Assembly (NCBI RefSeq): GCF_050107715.1
Contig: NZ_JBNILN010000004.1
Coordinates: forward strand, 261,735-325,734
DNA length: 64,000 nucleotides
Source: Metabacillus_B sp050107715
Lineage (GTDB): Bacteria > Bacillota > Bacilli > Bacillales > Bacillaceae
Reading direction: 5' to 3'
Shown here: positions 61,409 to 64,000 of the stretch, piece by piece
How positions within the stretch are numbered: the stretch's first letter is position 1
How the letters are laid out: the number at the start of each line of letters is the position of its first letter
Program-made: the position numbers and the translations under genes
The notes under the pieces: generated by a model
Seen by the model: only the letters and a program-made list of their open reading frames with translations
What the model was told of the DNA's origin: nothing
Database searches by the model: none

Positions 61409-61902
61409 TTAGCTGCGACCCAGGTTAAAAATGAATGCTCCTTCCGCTTGCATATCAGCCCGATCCTGCTGAAGATTCCGATCGTTTTATCCTGTTCCAT
61501 ATGACACTCTGTTGTAATGCGCTTTACTTTTTCCTGGCCAATCAGCCATTCAAAAAAGCTGCTTACCGCTTCAAAACCGAATTCTAAGCGATAATCAGGA
61601 TCAATTCGAAAATCAAATTCAATTCCCCCCGAACTGTCCGGTTTTGAATAAATATAAAAATCCCCGATCATCTTTTTGTCTTTATGATGGATGATCAGCC
61701 AGATCCCCCACCCGTATTCAGATGGGTCCCGCTCAAGCCTCTCTATGTAATAAGGCAAAATCCCTTTGCTGATCAAAGAGGGCCAGTCTTCCGGTATGAC
61801 GATAGGCGACCGCTTCGCCAGTTCTTTTTTGTGGAGAATCAGCGATTTCGCCAGATCCAGGGAACACGGGATAAGCAAGAGTTCGTCTGTTAAAATTTCC
61901 AT
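61405..61902 (-). CDS. GNAT-family N-acetyltransferase
   Basis: 165 residues of the RimJ/RimL-like acetyltransferase type (LTDELLLIPCSLDLA start, DFRIDPDYRLEFGFEAVSSF acetyl-CoA region, ITTECHMEQDKTIGIFSRIG). GAAGGAGG supports the ATG. A monocistronic unit between two terminators. Target (protein or small amine) unknown. Confidence 0.88.
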   Translation of the reverse strand: MEILTDELLLIPCSLDLAKSLILHKKELAKRSPIVIPEDWPSLISKGILPYYIERLERDPSEYGWGIWLIIHHKDKKMIGDFYIYSKPDSSGGIEFDFRIDPDYRLEFGFEAVSSFFEWLIGQEKVKRITTECHMEQDKTIGIFSRIGLICKRKEHSFLTWVAAK

Positions 61903-61926
61903 CCGCTCGCCTCCTTCCGCGGAGAA

Positions 61927-61963
61927 TAAAAAAAGGGTTACAGAATTATATTCTGCAACCCTT
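61927..61963 (-). terminator. Intrinsic terminator after the DUF420-ctaG operon
   Basis: Minus strand: AAGGGTTGCAGAAT pairs with ATTCTGTAACCCTT around ATA, followed by TTTTTATT. Confidence 0.9.
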
Positions 61964-62037
61964 CTTCATTATGTTAAGCGATTAAACTTGCCCGGATGAT
62001 TTCCTTAATCTGTCCTGTCATAAACCTTCAAAAAGGG

Positions 62038-62499
62038 TTAAAAACCGGTAATTGCTCTGATTAAGGTCGTCGTTTCCCCGCCGCCGTATATTATATATAA
62101 AAGCATATAAACGGTAACCCCGGTAACGGCTGTCGAAAACCAGATTACACTTGTAATCGGACCAAGCTTCCTATGCCTGATGATCTTCCTCCTGTAACCT
62201 GACCAGATCGAGATTAATCCAAAAACCCCTCCGGCAGCCGCAAGGAAAATATGAAAAATAAGAAATGAAAGATAAAACCCCTTAACCTCAGGCGGTCCTC
62301 CAAATGCAGTATTGCCGTCAAATACGGTTCGCGAGACATAGACAATAAAGAAAATCAGCGCAAATACACCAGCCCATGTCATGGCCTTGCGATGAGCTTC
62401 GATACGGCCCTTAGCAGCTAAATACCAGCCAATTGCGACGAATATGGCACTTATCACGATAAAAGCCGTGCTGATAGTCGGTAAAAGAGGCAAGTACAT
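62038..62499 (-). CDS. DUF420 membrane protein (YozB-like)
   Basis: 153 residues from the ATG at 62499 with AAAGGAGTC upstream. Four hydrophobic segments carry conserved histidines (AHRKAMT, FLIFHIFLAAAGG, RRKIIRHRKLGP), a pattern typical of DUF420 proteins near cytochrome oxidase genes. It is 51 bases downstream of ctaG, likely one transcript. Probable role in oxidase assembly or heme handling is inference from the neighbour. Confidence 0.88.
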   Translation of the reverse strand: MYLPLLPTISTAFIVISAIFVAIGWYLAAKGRIEAHRKAMTWAGVFALIFFIVYVSRTVFDGNTAFGGPPEVKGFYLSFLIFHIFLAAAGGVFGLISIWSGYRRKIIRHRKLGPITSVIWFSTAVTGVTVYMLLYIIYGGGETTTLIRAITGF

Positions 62500-62550
62500 A
62501 TTTGTTGACTCCTTTTTTGATAGGCTAGGGGTTAGCAAGGTCTCACTGGA

Positions 62551-63450
62551 TTACCCTTTATCAGAGAGAATGGCCTGCAGCTCAAGCTTATCTTTTTCTC
62601 TTTCTTTTCTTACCCATTGGAAGAAGACAAAGCCAAGAATGGAGCCGTACACGATCTCCTGAATGATCTTCATGACAATGCCGCCCAGCTGCTGGTCCTC
62701 TGTTAGAGGCATGGAAGTAAATACTTCAGGGCCTGACAGATTTAAACCTGAGAGAGTTGCTCCAGGAACACAAAGCGCCATGGCTTCCATCCATGAGGCA
62801 GGATCCGAATAAGCAGAATAAAGGGGATCCGTTGCAAAAATGATAAGGGCGCATGCGGGTGTCAGCAAAACTCCGTTCGCAAAGATGTAACCAATTTTCA
62901 GAAGCCCTGACATTTCACCTGACTCCCCTCTTTTGCGGAATACGGGCCACCACATGCAAATGGAGGTGAAAAAGATAACAGCCGTAGCTGAGGCATGGTA
63001 AAATGGATTCGTTTTCACCACATCAAACACGAGCGGTGTATGGTATAAAGAGAAAATTCCGTTAAAAACAAGGATAGCCAATATTGGCTGAGTCAAAAAT
63101 AGAAAACACTGCCTGAATGGCTTCCTCATTATAACCGCATTCCACATCCACCCCGGAATTCCTACAATCAGAAGCGGCGAAACGACCAGATACACCATAG
63201 CCATCTGAAACATATGAACACTGAAAAGAATATGTCCAAGCAAATCAACCGGGCTGCCTTTAAGGATATACAGAAGGGCCAATCCCCCGTAAAAAGCGGC
63301 TTGCTGCCTCGGTGCCGTCCTGGCAGAAGTCTTAAACCACCGGTTACGGTACCTGATCAGCAGATGATAGCCGGCAGCAGCCATGCAAAGGGCCAGAAAG
63401 TAGTAGGGACTCCATAAAGCTTCAAAGCCGAATAGCGATAAGTTCTCCAA
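62551..63450 (-). CDS. ctaG: Cytochrome c oxidase assembly factor CtaG
   Basis: 299 residues from the TTG at 63450, with AAAGGAGGG upstream. Seven or so membrane segments, with conserved GHILFSVHMFQMAMVYLVVS, IGIPGWMW and FNGIFSLYHTPLVFD. CtaG of Bacillus is needed for active caa3-type oxidase, and normally is the last gene of ctaCDEFG. The DUF420 gene follows it. Confidence 0.94.
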   Translation of the reverse strand: MENLSLFGFEALWSPYYFLALCMAAAGYHLLIRYRNRWFKTSARTAPRQQAAFYGGLALLYILKGSPVDLLGHILFSVHMFQMAMVYLVVSPLLIVGIPGWMWNAVIMRKPFRQCFLFLTQPILAILVFNGIFSLYHTPLVFDVVKTNPFYHASATAVIFFTSICMWWPVFRKRGESGEMSGLLKIGYIFANGVLLTPACALIIFATDPLYSAYSDPASWMEAMALCVPGATLSGLNLSGPEVFTSMPLTEDQQLGGIVMKIIQEIVYGSILGFVFFQWVRKEREKDKLELQAILSDKG

Positions 63451-63526
63451 GATGATCCCTCCTTTCTGGGCCCGCAAAGATAGGTATATCAGATGAATCC
63501 GACTAAATGAGCTTTGTTTTTAAGAC

Positions 63527-64000
63527 GGCGGCCAGCCTCTCGAGGTCATAAGCCACTCATCCTGCGGAAGGAAGAACGTCTTCCTCCGGCTGATTGTCTT
63601 ATGCTTGTCGAGGCTGCCCAAGCCGCCTCCGCTTTTCTTTTTGTCCAGCTCCGGGCGCTAGCGCTTCGGCCGCTTCCCTCTCTCGGTCAAGGCAAAATGC
63701 GCCTTTCGGTCGAGAGCTCCACCGTCTCTCAGCGCTGGGCAAGCGCCCTCCGCTTTTCTTTTTGTCCAGCTCCGGCGGCTAGCCTCTCGAGGTCATAAGC
63801 CACTCATCCTGCGGAAGGAAGAACGTCTTCCTCCGGCTGATTGTCTTATGCTTGTCGAGGCTGCCCAAGCCGTCTCCGCTTTTCTTTTTGTCCAGCTCCG
63901 GGCGCTAGCGCTTCGGCCGCTTCCCTCTCTCGGTCAAGGCAAAATGCGCCTTTCGGTCGAGAGCTCCACCGTCTCTCAGCGCTGGGCAAGCGCCCTCCGC
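63527..64000. repeat. Tandem 247-bp composite repeat at the window edge
   Basis: CTCTCGAGGTCATAAGCCAC occurs at 63537 and again 247 bp later at 63784. The following ~220 bases match almost perfectly; the second copy runs off the window. Each copy holds two ~122-bp modules, both starting GCTTTTCTTTTTGTCCAGCT. One continues into GGCGCTAGCGCTTCGGCCGC, the other into GGCGGCTAGCCTCTCGAGG. The modules contain internal inverted repeats. I recognise this as the Bacillus-type GTCCAGCTCCGG intergenic repeat. Short open frames inside are not genes. Confidence 0.9.

Noticed and set aside
63514..63798. Open frames inside the right-edge repeat
   Set aside because: The frames arise from the repeated G+C-rich modules; the same sequence is reused in different frames and has no start signals.

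Overview
The window looks like a chromosomal segment of an endospore-forming Bacillaceae, close to Bacillus or Metabacillus. It carries sigE, sigG, spoIIGA, spoVD, spoVE and ylbJ. Gene order follows, on the opposite strand, the B. subtilis block from pyr through ileS, divIVA, ftsAZ, the mur/mra (dcw) cluster and ylb to ctaG. Most genes are on the minus strand and have AGGAGG-type ribosome sites; many use GTG or TTG starts. I see no prophage, transposase, CRISPR array, rRNA or tRNA.

Layout by position. 1-6.2 kb: pyrimidine synthesis operon pyrR-pyrP-pyrB-pyrC-carA-carB (carB cut by the window edge), with a PyrR attenuator before pyrR, pyrP and pyrB. 6.3-12.3 kb: rluD, lspA, ylyA, ileS behind an isoleucine T-box, and divIVA. 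12.4-16 kb: the ylm genes, including sepF. 16.1-18.9 kb: sigG, sigE and spoIIGA, which link forespore and mother-cell sigma factor control. 19.1-39.2 kb: ftsZ, ftsA, sbp, ylxX, ylxW, divIB, murB, murG, spoVE, murD, mraY, murE, spoVD, pbpB, ftsL, rsmH and mraZ, which make peptidoglycan precursors and build the divisome. The mraZ upstream region has three AGTGG boxes at a 10-bp period.

39.4-49 kb: bshC (bacillithiol), a DUF3397 membrane protein, a ketopantoate-reductase-like gene, a three-gene biotin-dependent acyl-CoA carboxylase, ylbP, gerR/ylbO, an enoyl-CoA hydratase, rpmF and ylbN. 49.3-63.5 kb: tmcAL, ylbL, ylbK, ylbJ, coaD, rsmD, a probable csfG sporulation RNA, then ylbG, ylbF, ylbE, ylbD, ylbC, ylbA and small accessory genes, ending with a DUF420 gene and ctaG.

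The genes are mostly ordinary core genes; the unusual material is between them. It comprises a 23-unit, 20-bp tandem array at 57.5-58.0 kb with an internal 120-bp duplication, a tandem 247-bp repeat at the right edge, a MITE-like element next to ileS, diverged palindromic repeats beside ileS, sigE and murG, and perfect palindromes between pbpB and spoVD. The best regulatory finds are the csfG candidate with a sigma-F/sigma-G promoter of the same geometry as the sigG promoter, and a CTG start for ylbC that restores its signal segment. I did not find evidence for a wholly new multi-gene system.
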